DNA of 64,000 bases from positions 343,383 to 407,382 of the forward strand of contig NZ_JAPUBT010000002.1 in assembly GCF_030397665.1 (NCBI RefSeq). Reading direction: 5' to 3'. The DNA comes from Janthinobacterium sp. SUN073 (GTDB taxonomy: Bacteria; Pseudomonadota; Gammaproteobacteria; Burkholderiales; Burkholderiaceae_D). The notes under the pieces were generated by a model that was not told where the DNA came from, did not search any database, and was given only the letters and a program-made list of their open reading frames with translations. A program made the translations under genes and the position numbers. Below are positions 25,102 through 33,386 of the stretch, piece by piece (positions within the stretch are counted from its first letter, which is position 1; each line of letters starts with the position of its first letter).

Positions 25102-26055
25102 CTAACCCGCCGCCGCAGCCGTCGCGGATGCATCGACCAAATATTTTCGCTCTGCCGTAATTCTGTATCTCAACGTCACCTTTCCCTGCGTATCACCGTT
25201 GGTTCCCTCAAAATCGTAGGGATGCATGAGTACTCGCGTGATCGGCGCTGCGGCATTGGGGGTCTTTGAAACTTGGAAATGAGCAATGCCCGGCCAGCTC
25301 ATTTCGCGTGAAAGTTCGCAAATCGTATCGGGCAGCAAGACAAAACCGGCGGGTGCAACAAATTCTCCGTCCGCCCACGTAGGCCGCCCCGCTGTATTTC
25401 CATCAGCACCCGCTGCGCACCACAGAGTGATATCGATGTCTCTGAATTCGGATTTGATCACCAGGTTTCTAACGACGGGAACTTCAAGACTCATGGAATC
25501 CTTGCCTTGATTTTCCGTCTTTGCATTGACCACGATACTAAACTTCTTGGTTTTATCATACTTGAACATCACTGTTTCGCTGCCAGCGCCGACCAACTCG
25601 CCAAACTCCTGTTTTTTTCCGGAGGCATCCAAAACTGCTTCCGCGCCTGTCACAGTGTAGTTCAGTTTGGCCGCGCCCAATAAGCCGCTCCGGAAGGAAA
25701 TATTTATCGTCTCCTCACCGAAAGAATCGACCCAAAGACTGATGGGCTTGGAGCCGACCTTGGCCAGGCAAGCCGCATAATTTTGCGAACTTTCATGTGA
25801 CAAGGCATGATGATAGTAGCTTTGACTCTGTTCACTGAGTCCAGAGGAAACAAAAAGTGATGTGAATACACTCCGTTTTTGCTTGAACTCATCATAGTCA
25901 CCAGTGAAATATTCAGGAATCGATGCAGAATAATTTTTCTTCATTTCATCATAATTATCACGATTAATATAACTGAACAAAGAATACCTTGAGGTAATGT
26001 CATTTTGAATAATTGTCGTATCAAACTGGATAAGTTTTTCACAATCGTTGCTCAT
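25102..26055 (-). CDS. orphan hypothetical protein, 317 aa
   Basis: No family recognised. The N-terminal third (SRYSLFSYINRDNYDEMKKN... YYHHALSHESSQNYAACLAK) is helical and resembles hypothetical proteins in which a Cys closes a helical segment before a beta-rich domain. The rest is beta-rich with KLNYTVTGAEAVLD and VVRNLVIKSEFRDIDITLWCAAGADG. It has no signal peptide or membrane helix. The coding sequence is visibly more AT-rich than its neighbours and upstream DNA is AT-rich too, suggesting horizontal acquisition. GGGA lies about 8 nt before the ATG at 26055. Confidence 0.65.
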   Translation of the reverse strand: MSNDCEKLIQFDTTIIQNDITSRYSLFSYINRDNYDEMKKNYSASIPEYFTGDYDEFKQKRSVFTSLFVSSGLSEQSQSYYHHALSHESSQNYAACLAKVGSKPISLWVDSFGEETINISFRSGLLGAAKLNYTVTGAEAVLDASGKKQEFGELVGAGSETVMFKYDKTKKFSIVVNAKTENQGKDSMSLEVPVVRNLVIKSEFRDIDITLWCAAGADGNTAGRPTWADGEFVAPAGFVLLPDTICELSREMSWPGIAHFQVSKTPNAAAPITRVLMHPYDFEGTNGDTQGKVTLRYRITAERKYLVDASATAAAAG

Positions 26056-26358
26056 GGCAAATCCCTTTCAATTTTTTGGTTATGAAATTTATGAATTTAA
26101 AAATCAATTCAGCCCCTGAAGATTGTCATCAATTCATCTTTATCCAGAATTGCATTGTTGGCAAGCGCTATTAATTAGGCAATAAAAATTAAATAGGAAG
26201 AGATGATATTCCTCAAATGGCGAATGGAAATTTCTACCGGATGCAACCAAATGCCACGGGCCGGTACCATGGCGTCACGGACGTGGCGGCCACGCCATCG
26301 GGCAAGCGCATCTGCGTCGCGCCCCGGGCATCATTGCCATGGAATCCTTTTGCAGAGT
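26056..26358. other. AT-rich intergenic region
   Basis: The first 150 bp (26060-26205) are strongly AT-rich and must hold the promoter of the orphan gene at 25102-26055. The rest is GC-rich sequence downstream of the small secreted ORF at 26359. I see no further gene, tRNA or clear hairpin. Confidence 0.4.
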
Positions 26359-26511
26359 TCACGAAAAACTCCGTCCTGCTCTGTCGCAGTAGCCCGTCAC
26401 GCGCACGGTGCGCACGGTGACTGCCTCGGCTAGCGCTATCGGCGCCTGGCGCCCCATGCTCAACAATGCCAGCACACAAGCTGCCAGCTGTTTGCGTTTT
26501 ATCAATGGCAT
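26359..26511 (-). CDS. putative small secreted protein (50 aa), possibly frameshifted
   Basis: ATG at 26511 has GGGGAG 5 nt upstream, a strong ribosome-binding site. The peptide starts MPLIKRKQLAACVLALLSMG and continues to LAEA, a plausible signal peptide, followed by about 22 residues (VTVRTVRVTGYCDRAGRSFS). The open frame in the adjacent phase continues for another 40 codons, so a frameshift may have truncated a longer secreted protein. Too short for routine gene callers. Divergent from the membrane receiver protein at 26607. Confidence 0.45.
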   Translation of the reverse strand: MPLIKRKQLAACVLALLSMGRQAPIALAEAVTVRTVRVTGYCDRAGRSFS

Positions 26512-26606
26512 GGCGTCTCCCCTTTTTATGATGTCCGTACAGGCTCCTGCGGGATATATACGCGGCTGACAGGCTGCCTGGATTCAGCAATTTTCAAGGA
26601 GCGTCC

Positions 26607-27821
26607 GTGGACCTGAGCGACAGCACCGGCAAGGCGAGCAAAAACGCCACGGCGGCCGTGCGCAAGCGCGACGTGCTGCCGTATATCCTGCTGTTCATCT
26701 TGCTGGCGGGCTTGCTGGCCGTGCTGGCGGGCGCCCTCCTGCCGCCGTACTACCACGCCGTGCCTGCCATGCTGTGGAGCCTGGGCTTTTGCGTCAGCGG
26801 CATGCTGCTGGGCTTTCTGTTCGGCATCCCGCGCAGCCTGCCATCGGGCACCGTCAACGCCGCGCCGGCCGACGAGCGGGCCAATAGCAAGGGCCGCCCC
26901 ACGGACGAGCCACCGGCCGCGGGGGCCGATACGGTGGCCAGCAATACCCTGTTTTTGGGCACGCCCACGCCCATGGAAATCAATTCGAATCTGGTGGAAG
27001 TGTCGGACTGGCTGACGAAAATCATCGTGGGCGTGGGTTTGATCGAGCTCAAAAGCCTGCCCGGCAGCGCGCGCAGCATGGCCGCCTTCATTGCGCCCAG
27101 CCTGGCCACGGACACGCCCACGGCGATGGCGGTGGTGGGCGGCATCATGCTGTTCTTTTCCGTGCATGGTTTCCTGATCGGCTACCTGCTCACGCGCATT
27201 TACCTGTCCATCATGATCAAGCGCGCCGACAGTCTCGTCAAAAATGAATCCGTGCGCCTGGAAAGCGGCAAGGAAATCGAAGTGACGGAGCTGAGCCGTT
27301 TGCAGCAAAAGTCGCTCGACGACATGCAGGAAGCCATCACGCAGCTGCTGCTGGCCCACCCGCCCGATGGCCGCGCCGCCGTCACGGCCCTGGCCGGCAT
27401 GCCGACGGCGCAAAAGCCGTCCAGCCTGGTGCTGTGGCTGGATGACCATCCGCGCAACAATACCTTGTTGGTGGAACAACTGGAACGGGAAAACATCAAG
27501 GTGGACCAGGCCGTGTCGATGCGGCAGGCGCTGGCCATGCTGCAACAGAGACACTATGCGCTGCTGATCACGGACATGGCACGGGTGGAAAACCGCCGCC
27601 GCATCAAGGATGCGGGCGTGCGCACGGTGCGCGAGGTTCGGCAAGTGCAGCCGGCGCTGCCCATCATCGTGTATTGCAGTAAGGATACGGTCGCCAGCTA
27701 CGGCACGGAAGCGGAAGCGGCGGGCGCCCGTTTCATCACCACCTCGGGCACCAGCTTGCTGGCGGCAATCAACAAGCTATTGCACGAAGAACGCGAAGAT
27801 GACGCTCAGCCACCGCCGTAG
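26607..27821 (+). CDS. membrane protein with C-terminal receiver-like domain
   Basis: 404 aa starting at GTG, with AAGGAG 5 nt upstream. Three hydrophobic segments (about 24-43, 53-74, 173-200) flank a variable loop; LGFLFGIPRSL after helix 2 and NSNLVEVSDWLTKIIVGVGL (about 127-145) are blocks I associate with membrane modules in bacterial sensor and conflict proteins. The C-terminal domain (about 272-392) has receiver topology: LWLDD (acidic pair 279-280), ITDMAR (Asp323 in the phospho-acceptor position) and IVYCSKD (Lys359). No kinase or output domain is present. Its end overlaps the convergent Imm22-like gene by 16 nt. Confidence 0.65.
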   Translation: MDLSDSTGKASKNATAAVRKRDVLPYILLFILLAGLLAVLAGALLPPYYHAVPAMLWSLGFCVSGMLLGFLFGIPRSLPSGTVNAAPADERANSKGRPTDEPPAAGADTVASNTLFLGTPTPMEINSNLVEVSDWLTKIIVGVGLIELKSLPGSARSMAAFIAPSLATDTPTAMAVVGGIMLFFSVHGFLIGYLLTRIYLSIMIKRADSLVKNESVRLESGKEIEVTELSRLQQKSLDDMQEAITQLLLAHPPDGRAAVTALAGMPTAQKPSSLVLWLDDHPRNNTLLVEQLERENIKVDQAVSMRQALAMLQQRHYALLITDMARVENRRRIKDAGVRTVREVRQVQPALPIIVYCSKDTVASYGTEAEAAGARFITTSGTSLLAAINKLLHEEREDDAQPPP

Positions 27822-28186
27822 GCGTAGCTGCCCACGTAATGGAGCAAACTGCGCTGAGGGTGCGCCAGTTGATTCGGCGCAAACACGCACACACAAGTAT
27901 CGGCCTGCACACCCTGCGCATCCGCATCCGCGCAGGCCTGCGCCAGCCAGCTGTCGCCATATGACACGCCGTCGAGCAACCGCGCCAGCGGCGCGGGCGA
28001 CGGCAACAGCACGCTTTCAAAACAGGCTGGCTCGTACTGCGTGAGGCCCGTTTCCAGGAAGAATGGCGACGGTACTTCATCGCCATCCTCCGTGTACGTG
28101 GGCGCCAGGTAGACCTGTAGCGCTTCCCAACTGGGGAAGCGACCGCTGCAGGCAAACACGTGGACGATGGGCTCGCTGTCGGACAC
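27806..28186 (-). CDS. Imm22-like immunity-family protein
   Basis: 126 aa from a GTG start. HVFACSGRFPSWEALQVYLAPTYTEDGDEVPSPFFLETGLTQYEPACFE (8-55) matches my memory of the Imm22 pattern (H-h-x-G-x-F-x-s-x-e-e-L-x-x-Y-h, D-G-D-x-x-S-x-F, D/E-x-x-F-E). Imm22 proteins are predicted immunity partners in polymorphic-toxin loci. The start is 2 nt after the stop of the NodB-caspase gene, so the two are one transcript. It could instead be a regulatory partner of the caspase-like protein. The family call is from pattern memory. Confidence 0.6.
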   Translation of the reverse strand: MSDSEPIVHVFACSGRFPSWEALQVYLAPTYTEDGDEVPSPFFLETGLTQYEPACFESVLLPSPAPLARLLDGVSYGDSWLAQACADADAQGVQADTCVCVFAPNQLAHPQRSLLHYVGSYAYGGG

Positions 28187-28188
28187 GC

Positions 28189-30918
28189 TTACAGTTTCTC
28201 CATCTTTTGCCGCACGGCCGGCGCCATCGAGGCCGTTGGCGCCAGTTCCAGATAAGTTTTGTACGCGGCCTTGGCCTTGGCGGCATCGCCAGCCTTGGCA
28301 TACGCGTCGCCCAGGTTCAAATAGGCGATGGCGCGCGACGGGTCCATCCTGACCGTGTTTTCAAACCAGCGCGCCGCTTCGCGGTATTTTTCCTGCTTGT
28401 AGAAGACAAAGCCCAGGTTGTTGGCCGCCAGCGCGAAGTCGGGACGCAATTTCAGCGCTTCCGTAAATTGCGCTTCCGCCGCCGCATACTGTTTCTCCTT
28501 GTACAGCTGCAAGCCACGGTCGTTGGCGCGTTGTGCCAGCTGGCGCGTGGAGGTGGGCACGGCGCCCGGCGTGACGATCTTCTGTTCGCCGCCCTGCAAA
28601 TCCTTCACCGTGACGCTGGCCGCTTGCGGCTTGGCGTCGAGCTTGCTGTTCAGGGCGATGGCTTCCGTCGACAACTGCGTCGTGTTCGGGCTGAGGAATT
28701 CTGTTTCTCCCGGCAATTCAAAGACGAAATCACCCCCTTCCGAGCCGGGCAGGCTGCCAAACGCGGGCGTCTGGTTCGATACGCTGGAGACGGCCGGCGC
28801 CACATACGCCGCCAGTTCCGTGGCAGTAATCAAGCCGTCGCCGTTCAGGTCGCCCTTGCCCGCCAAGCCTTGCAGCAGGGTCCAGGTGAACACGGAGTGC
28901 CCGTTCGGTCCGCCGTCGGCCACCAGCTGGTCGCCGCCGCCGGCCGTCAGCATTTGCCGGCCGATGCGCCTGGCGTTGTCGCGCAGGAAAGAGCTGGAAC
29001 CGGCGCCGCGGGTCAGGCCCAGGCCGCTGTAGCAGGCATCCATGACGAAGAACGCATGCTTGGCCGTCAGGCTTTCCGCGATATTCTGGATTTCCGTCAT
29101 TGGAATCGCGTCCGTGGCGAATTGCGCCGGGTCGGAATCGACGGGCACGATATAGCCCAGGTCGCGCCCCGAACTGAGCTTGCGCGTGGCGCCGTGACCG
29201 GCAAAAAAGACGAAGATGCGGTCATTCTTTTGCACGCCGCCATGCGCCAGCTTGTCGTGGAAGGCGGCCAGGATGTTGTTGCGCGTCGCTTCGCCATTTT
29301 TCAGGGTCACGACACGTTCGGGCGCAAACGCGAATTTTTCGATCAGGGTTTCGCGGATGCCTTGCGCGTCGCGCACCGCATATTGCAATTTCGGCCATTT
29401 CGCGTAATCGTCGATGCCGATCACCACGGCCCAGGAATTCGCATAGCCCGTGGTGACGGGCACTTTTTCCGGTGCTGGCGCCGTGCTTTTCGCCACCTGG
29501 AAGCTTGTGCCATCCCAGCCCGCGAATTGGTAGCCTTCGGCGATCAGCTTGTCGAGCACGGCCGGCAAGGCTTTGACCGTGCGCTCATGGATGTCGTGGA
29601 ACAGGACGATGCCGCGCCCCGCCTTGTCGACGGAGGCCAGCACACGGTTCGTGATCGAGCTGGGCACGGGGTCGGCCCAGTCCAGCGAATCGATATTCCA
29701 CATCACGGACTTCAAATGCGCATCGGCCAGCGCGGCCATGCCTTCGCTATTGCGCGCGCCATACGGAAAGCGGAACAGCGCGGCCCGCTCGGGGCTGATG
29801 GCTTTCAACAAGGTATCGGTGCCGAGGATTTCGCCTTTCAGCTTGTCGCCCGTCTGTTTCGACAACTGTGCATGGCTGAAACTGTGGTTGCCCACGGCAT
29901 AGCCCTCTTTCATCAGCTTGCGGCTCACTTCCGCGCCCGCACCCAGCTTGGCGTGGCCTTCCGCATCCAGCGAACCCAGGTTGCGCCCCACGTTGAAGAA
30001 CACGGCCGGCACGCCATACTGTTTCAGGATGGCGCTGATCTCTTCCGTGTAGCGGCGGTGCGGGCCGTCGTCGAAGGTCAGCACGATGGTCTTCTTCGGC
30101 AAGCCCAGGCCAAAGATTTCCGCCTCATCTTTTTTTGGCGCCGGCTTGGCTTCCGGGACGGAACCTGCTGGCGGTACCGCATACGGCACGACGATGCCGT
30201 TTTCCTTCAGAATCTGCTCGCGGCTGTAGAGCTTTTTCAGCTGCGCCACGTAATCGTCCCAGCGTTCGCGCTTGAGTTCGATGGACCGCTGGCCCAGGTT
30301 GCCGAAGATTTGCCGGATTTCCTTCTCGTAGTTGCGCTCGATCTCGCCCAGCGCATCGAGGTCTTCCGAAATGCGTTTGTGCAGCTTGATCGCCGGCAAG
30401 GAGGAATCCTTGGCCACGTCGGCCAGCATGCCTTGCAGCAGCTCGCGGAAGGCCAGGCGGTCCGCGTCGTACAGGCCGGGGTCGGATTCGATATACGTCA
30501 GCAGACTGTCGAGCGCTTCGAAGCGGCCCGGATTCGTGGGCGCCGTCAATTGATCCAGCGCAAGATCGAGCTTGGCGATGCGTTCCTGGTTTTCATGGAA
30601 CAGCGCCTGCCCCACTTTTCTCGCTTCGTCGCGCGCGCCTTCCGGCAAGCTTTGCTCGTCGGCCAGCAGCACGATGATCTTGCGGAAATTGCCCAGCAAG
30701 TCGCGGAACTGGGCGGCCACGGCGGCCGTGTCAACGGTGGATTGGGACGCGGCGGCCGGACTGCCCGAGGCGGGAGCGCCCGGCGTGGCGGTGGCGGCGG
30801 GACGGGTATAGGTATAAATGCCGGCCCCAGCGGCGAGAGCCACGACGACGGTGGCGGCGATCTTGATCGGTTTGGAAGTCACAGGCTTGTCATTCCCTTC
30901 ACATACTATGCATAACAT
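28189..30918 (-). CDS. NodB deacetylase - caspase (C14) - EF-hand - TPR fusion protein
   Basis: 909 aa. Membrane anchor at 20-38, low-complexity Ala/Pro/Ser linker, helical region 60-250, NodB polysaccharide deacetylase at about 275-475 with all five motifs (TFDDGP at 281-286, H345/H349 in HSFSH, RFPYG at 383-387, D410-xx-D413-W, FHD with H441), caspase-like C14 domain at about 493-700 with His575 (AGHG) and Cys629 (DACYSG), an EF-hand loop from D690 to E701, and TPRs at about 795-900. The enzyme pair should face the periplasm. ATG at 30918 lacks a good ribosome-binding site; a GTG at 30882 preceded by AAGGGA is an alternative start. Followed by the Imm22-like gene 2 nt later. Confidence 0.85.
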   Translation of the reverse strand: MLCIVCEGNDKPVTSKPIKIAATVVVALAAGAGIYTYTRPAATATPGAPASGSPAAASQSTVDTAAVAAQFRDLLGNFRKIIVLLADEQSLPEGARDEARKVGQALFHENQERIAKLDLALDQLTAPTNPGRFEALDSLLTYIESDPGLYDADRLAFRELLQGMLADVAKDSSLPAIKLHKRISEDLDALGEIERNYEKEIRQIFGNLGQRSIELKRERWDDYVAQLKKLYSREQILKENGIVVPYAVPPAGSVPEAKPAPKKDEAEIFGLGLPKKTIVLTFDDGPHRRYTEEISAILKQYGVPAVFFNVGRNLGSLDAEGHAKLGAGAEVSRKLMKEGYAVGNHSFSHAQLSKQTGDKLKGEILGTDTLLKAISPERAALFRFPYGARNSEGMAALADAHLKSVMWNIDSLDWADPVPSSITNRVLASVDKAGRGIVLFHDIHERTVKALPAVLDKLIAEGYQFAGWDGTSFQVAKSTAPAPEKVPVTTGYANSWAVVIGIDDYAKWPKLQYAVRDAQGIRETLIEKFAFAPERVVTLKNGEATRNNILAAFHDKLAHGGVQKNDRIFVFFAGHGATRKLSSGRDLGYIVPVDSDPAQFATDAIPMTEIQNIAESLTAKHAFFVMDACYSGLGLTRGAGSSSFLRDNARRIGRQMLTAGGGDQLVADGGPNGHSVFTWTLLQGLAGKGDLNGDGLITATELAAYVAPAVSSVSNQTPAFGSLPGSEGGDFVFELPGETEFLSPNTTQLSTEAIALNSKLDAKPQAASVTVKDLQGGEQKIVTPGAVPTSTRQLAQRANDRGLQLYKEKQYAAAEAQFTEALKLRPDFALAANNLGFVFYKQEKYREAARWFENTVRMDPSRAIAYLNLGDAYAKAGDAAKAKAAYKTYLELAPTASMAPAVRQKMEKL

Positions 30919-31043
30919 TCAGATGGCGCGGATGCGCACGATGCATAATTGTAAAGCACGCTCAGCACAAGCTCAGCCCGCACGCTGAATTTCGGCAATA
31001 ATATCGCTGCACACATTCATAGATAGTGAAAACGGAAAAGACG

Positions 31044-31166
31044 ATGCACAAGAAACTCTGCGCGGCGGCGCTGATGCTGGGCGTGGCGCTGATGCTGCTG
31101 CAATTGCGCGCGCATGCGGGCGATGGCGTGGCAAAGCTGGTCGGGCGCGTGTGCCTGCCGCACTGA
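31044..31166 (+). CDS. putative small secreted peptide (40 aa)
   Basis: ATG at 31044 opens 40 codons: MHKKLCAAALMLGVALMLLQ then LRAHA, a good signal peptide, leaving a mature peptide of about 15 residues (GDGVAKLVGRVCLPH) with one Cys. A GGAAAAG box lies 4-5 nt upstream. Codon use matches the GC-rich chromosome. It is divergent from the caspase-like gene and converges on the SsuA-like gene at 31185. It may be a membrane-retained microprotein rather than a cleaved peptide. Confidence 0.45.
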   Translation: MHKKLCAAALMLGVALMLLQLRAHAGDGVAKLVGRVCLPH

Positions 31167-31184
31167 AGCGCGCCCCAGCCACCA

Positions 31185-32237
31185 CTACACCTTGGCCGGT
31201 TCCCAGTAATTGGCCAGGCCCAGCTTTTTCAGGCCGGCCGCGACGAAACGCGGCTCCAGCAATTCCTCCGCCGTCAACGGTAGACGGATCAGCTTTTGTT
31301 CCTGCGCAAACGCCAGCACCCTGCGGTAATGCCGGTACACGGCATCATCGTACAGGGGTGACCAGCGCTCCTTCCACTGCAAGCCAGGATCGTCGTAGCT
31401 GCGCCGCACCACGCTGTCGGGCGTGCCATTGCGCGTGCCATCCTTGATCACGGCTTCGCGGTTGCCGTCCAGCGCCGCCCAGTGCTGGGCCCGCAACCAG
31501 GCCGTGGCCACGAGTTCCGCGATATCGGGATGGGCTTGCGTAAAATCGCGCCGCGCCCACAGTTCCGCGCGCATCTTGCGTTCCGGCAAGCCCTTGCTGG
31601 ACCAGATGATGCGGCCGATGCCCTTGTCTTCCAGCGGATAGCCATTGATCATGAACAAGGCGTCCACGGCGCCCGTGGCGAGCGCGGCCGTGCCCGGCTT
31701 CAAATCCATATTAATCAGGCGAAAATCCGTGGGCGACATGCGCTGGTCCGCGATCAGCTGGCGCAAGCCCAGTTCCCACGGCCGGCCCCGGTGCACGCTG
31801 ATGCGCTTGCCCTTCAGGTCGGCCAATGACGTGGCGCGCGAACTGGTGGGCACCAGCAAGAACTGGTCCGTGCCCCGCCCCGCCGGCACGATCACCTGCG
31901 TGCGCACGCCGCCCGCGTTGAGTATGACGGAGGGCAAGTCGCCATACGCGGCCATGTCGATGCGCCCGCTGGCGAACGCCTCGTTCATGGTCGCGCCCGT
32001 GTCACCCGTGACGGGCAGCCATTCCAGCCGCACGCCGCGCTGCCTGAGTTCGCGCGCCAGCCAGCCTTCCTGCTGCACCCGGTAAGCGATACCGCCCAGT
32101 TCCGCCCTGCCGTTTTCCGCAAAACCCGTCGAGGCGATGCGCAGGGCCGCCGGTAGTGCCCCCGCTTTCGCCGCCGACACCGCCTGTCCCGCCAGGGGCA
32201 GCAGCGCCAGCCCGCCCATCACCGTGCGTCGCCGCAT
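31185..32237 (-). CDS. ABC transporter substrate-binding protein (SsuA-like, second copy)
   Basis: 350-aa periplasmic binding protein of the aliphatic-sulfonate/nitrate type. Signal MRRRTVMGGLALLPLAG is Tat-like (RRR followed by a hydrophobic stretch). Conserved blocks include VTGDTGATMNEAFASGRIDMAAYGDLPSVI, GKRISVHRGRPWE and IGRIIWSSKGLPERKMRAELW, shared almost motif for motif with the copy at 37117-38190. I start at 32237, where GAGGAG is 6 nt upstream; the frame opens 10 codons earlier. Last gene of the eight-gene organosulfur operon. Confidence 0.87.
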   Translation of the reverse strand: MRRRTVMGGLALLPLAGQAVSAAKAGALPAALRIASTGFAENGRAELGGIAYRVQQEGWLARELRQRGVRLEWLPVTGDTGATMNEAFASGRIDMAAYGDLPSVILNAGGVRTQVIVPAGRGTDQFLLVPTSSRATSLADLKGKRISVHRGRPWELGLRQLIADQRMSPTDFRLINMDLKPGTAALATGAVDALFMINGYPLEDKGIGRIIWSSKGLPERKMRAELWARRDFTQAHPDIAELVATAWLRAQHWAALDGNREAVIKDGTRNGTPDSVVRRSYDDPGLQWKERWSPLYDDAVYRHYRRVLAFAQEQKLIRLPLTAEELLEPRFVAAGLKKLGLANYWEPAKV

Positions 32238-32285
32238 CGCATTCTCCTCATCATCGAACATGGCCACCGTTGACGCGCTTCCCGC

Positions 32286-33347
32286 TCAAGCCGCCCGGCG
32301 CGTTTGCGCCAGCGCCGCTTCGAAAGGACGGGGGTCGATCCACGCGCGCACATCGACCTTGCTGGGCAGGAAGTTCCAGCGGAACAAAAAGTCACTGAAA
32401 TCCTGCAATCCCGCGATCGACGTTTCCGCCAGGTCCGTGTCCAGGCGCAGATGGGCATCCTTGCCGTAAGCCACTTGCACCCAGTGCTCGCTGGCATTCG
32501 ATTCGCGCGCGAGGAAACGCCGCGTCTCATCCGCATGACCACGCGCCCACGCTTCGGCCCGCAGCACCTGCTCGACCAGGGTCACGGCCGAGCTGAAATG
32601 GTTGTCGAGCAAGTGCGCATCGACGCTCAAGGTGCGCGGCGTGCCGTTGTTGGCGCGGATCAAGGGTTCCGGATGGTTGCCCGTGTCGATCACCGTGTGC
32701 AAGCCGAACTGCTGCGCCAGCTGGGCGGCCGAAGCGCCCTTCAGGAAAATGGCATCCACCTCGCCCCGCAGCAGTCCCAGCAGCTCCGGACTCTGTCCGC
32801 CGCGCCGCGCGCCGCTGAACAGATTCGTTGCCGCGCCCTGTTCCGGCGGCGCTTCGCTCTGGCCCGTGTTGACCACATAATCGACCAGTTCCACGTCGGC
32901 AACAGCCAGCCCTTCCAGGCTCAGCGCATTTTCCAGCCCCCGCAAGGCTTGCGCGCGCGCAAAGTCGATCTGCGCCTTGGCCCACAATGGCAGGCCGAAG
33001 CGCCGTCCCTTCAAGTCGCGCACCGTCTGGATGCCGCTGCCGGGCAGAGTCAGGATCAACTGCGTCTCGTCCGACCACGACAGGCCGATCACGCGCGTAT
33101 CGCGCCCCGCCGCGCGCGCCCACAGGGCGGGGATGTTGCCGCCGTGGCGCACGGAATTTTGCAGGGTATGGTCGAAATGCGATTCGCGCACGGCTTCCTG
33201 GTCCGATTCGCGCAGCGAGCGCAAGCTGGTGCCGTCGGCGCGCAAGGCTTCTTCCAGCCAGCCTTGCTGCAGGGCTATCCCCAACCCCGTCGGGACGGGG
33301 CAGCGCGTGTACCACAGGGTGTCGAGTGCTTGGTTTTCATTACTCAT
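32286..33347 (-). CDS. DszB-like sulfinate desulfinase (leaderless SsuA-fold protein), copy 1
   Basis: 353 aa with the SsuA-like fold but no signal peptide, so cytoplasmic. TLWYTRCPVPTGLG puts Cys16 where DszB (2'-hydroxybiphenyl-2-sulfinate desulfinase) has Cys27. SHFDHTLQNSVRHGG puts His57 and Arg67 ten residues apart, the spacing of DszB His60 and Arg70. A desulfinase releasing sulfite from an aryl or alkyl sulfinate is therefore more likely than a transport protein, although annotation pipelines would call it a substrate-binding protein. Lies between the SsuB-like ATPase (39 nt) and the second SsuA. Substrate unknown. Confidence 0.72.
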   Translation of the reverse strand: MSNENQALDTLWYTRCPVPTGLGIALQQGWLEEALRADGTSLRSLRESDQEAVRESHFDHTLQNSVRHGGNIPALWARAAGRDTRVIGLSWSDETQLILTLPGSGIQTVRDLKGRRFGLPLWAKAQIDFARAQALRGLENALSLEGLAVADVELVDYVVNTGQSEAPPEQGAATNLFSGARRGGQSPELLGLLRGEVDAIFLKGASAAQLAQQFGLHTVIDTGNHPEPLIRANNGTPRTLSVDAHLLDNHFSSAVTLVEQVLRAEAWARGHADETRRFLARESNASEHWVQVAYGKDAHLRLDTDLAETSIAGLQDFSDFLFRWNFLPSKVDVRAWIDPRPFEAALAQTRRAA

Positions 33348-33386
33348 CTTTTTTCTCCAGGGTGGGTGGACCGTTCAAAAAGGAAA

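Noticed and set aside
24915-25160. 81-aa plus-strand ORF in the gap before the orphan gene
   Set aside because: No ribosome-binding site, no recognisable domain, and it runs antisense through the 3' end of the orphan gene.
28063-30915. 950-aa plus-strand ORF antisense to the NodB-caspase fusion
   Set aside because: High-GC antisense shadow: Arg/Gln/Gly-rich, no motifs, while the minus strand has intact catalytic motifs for two enzyme families.
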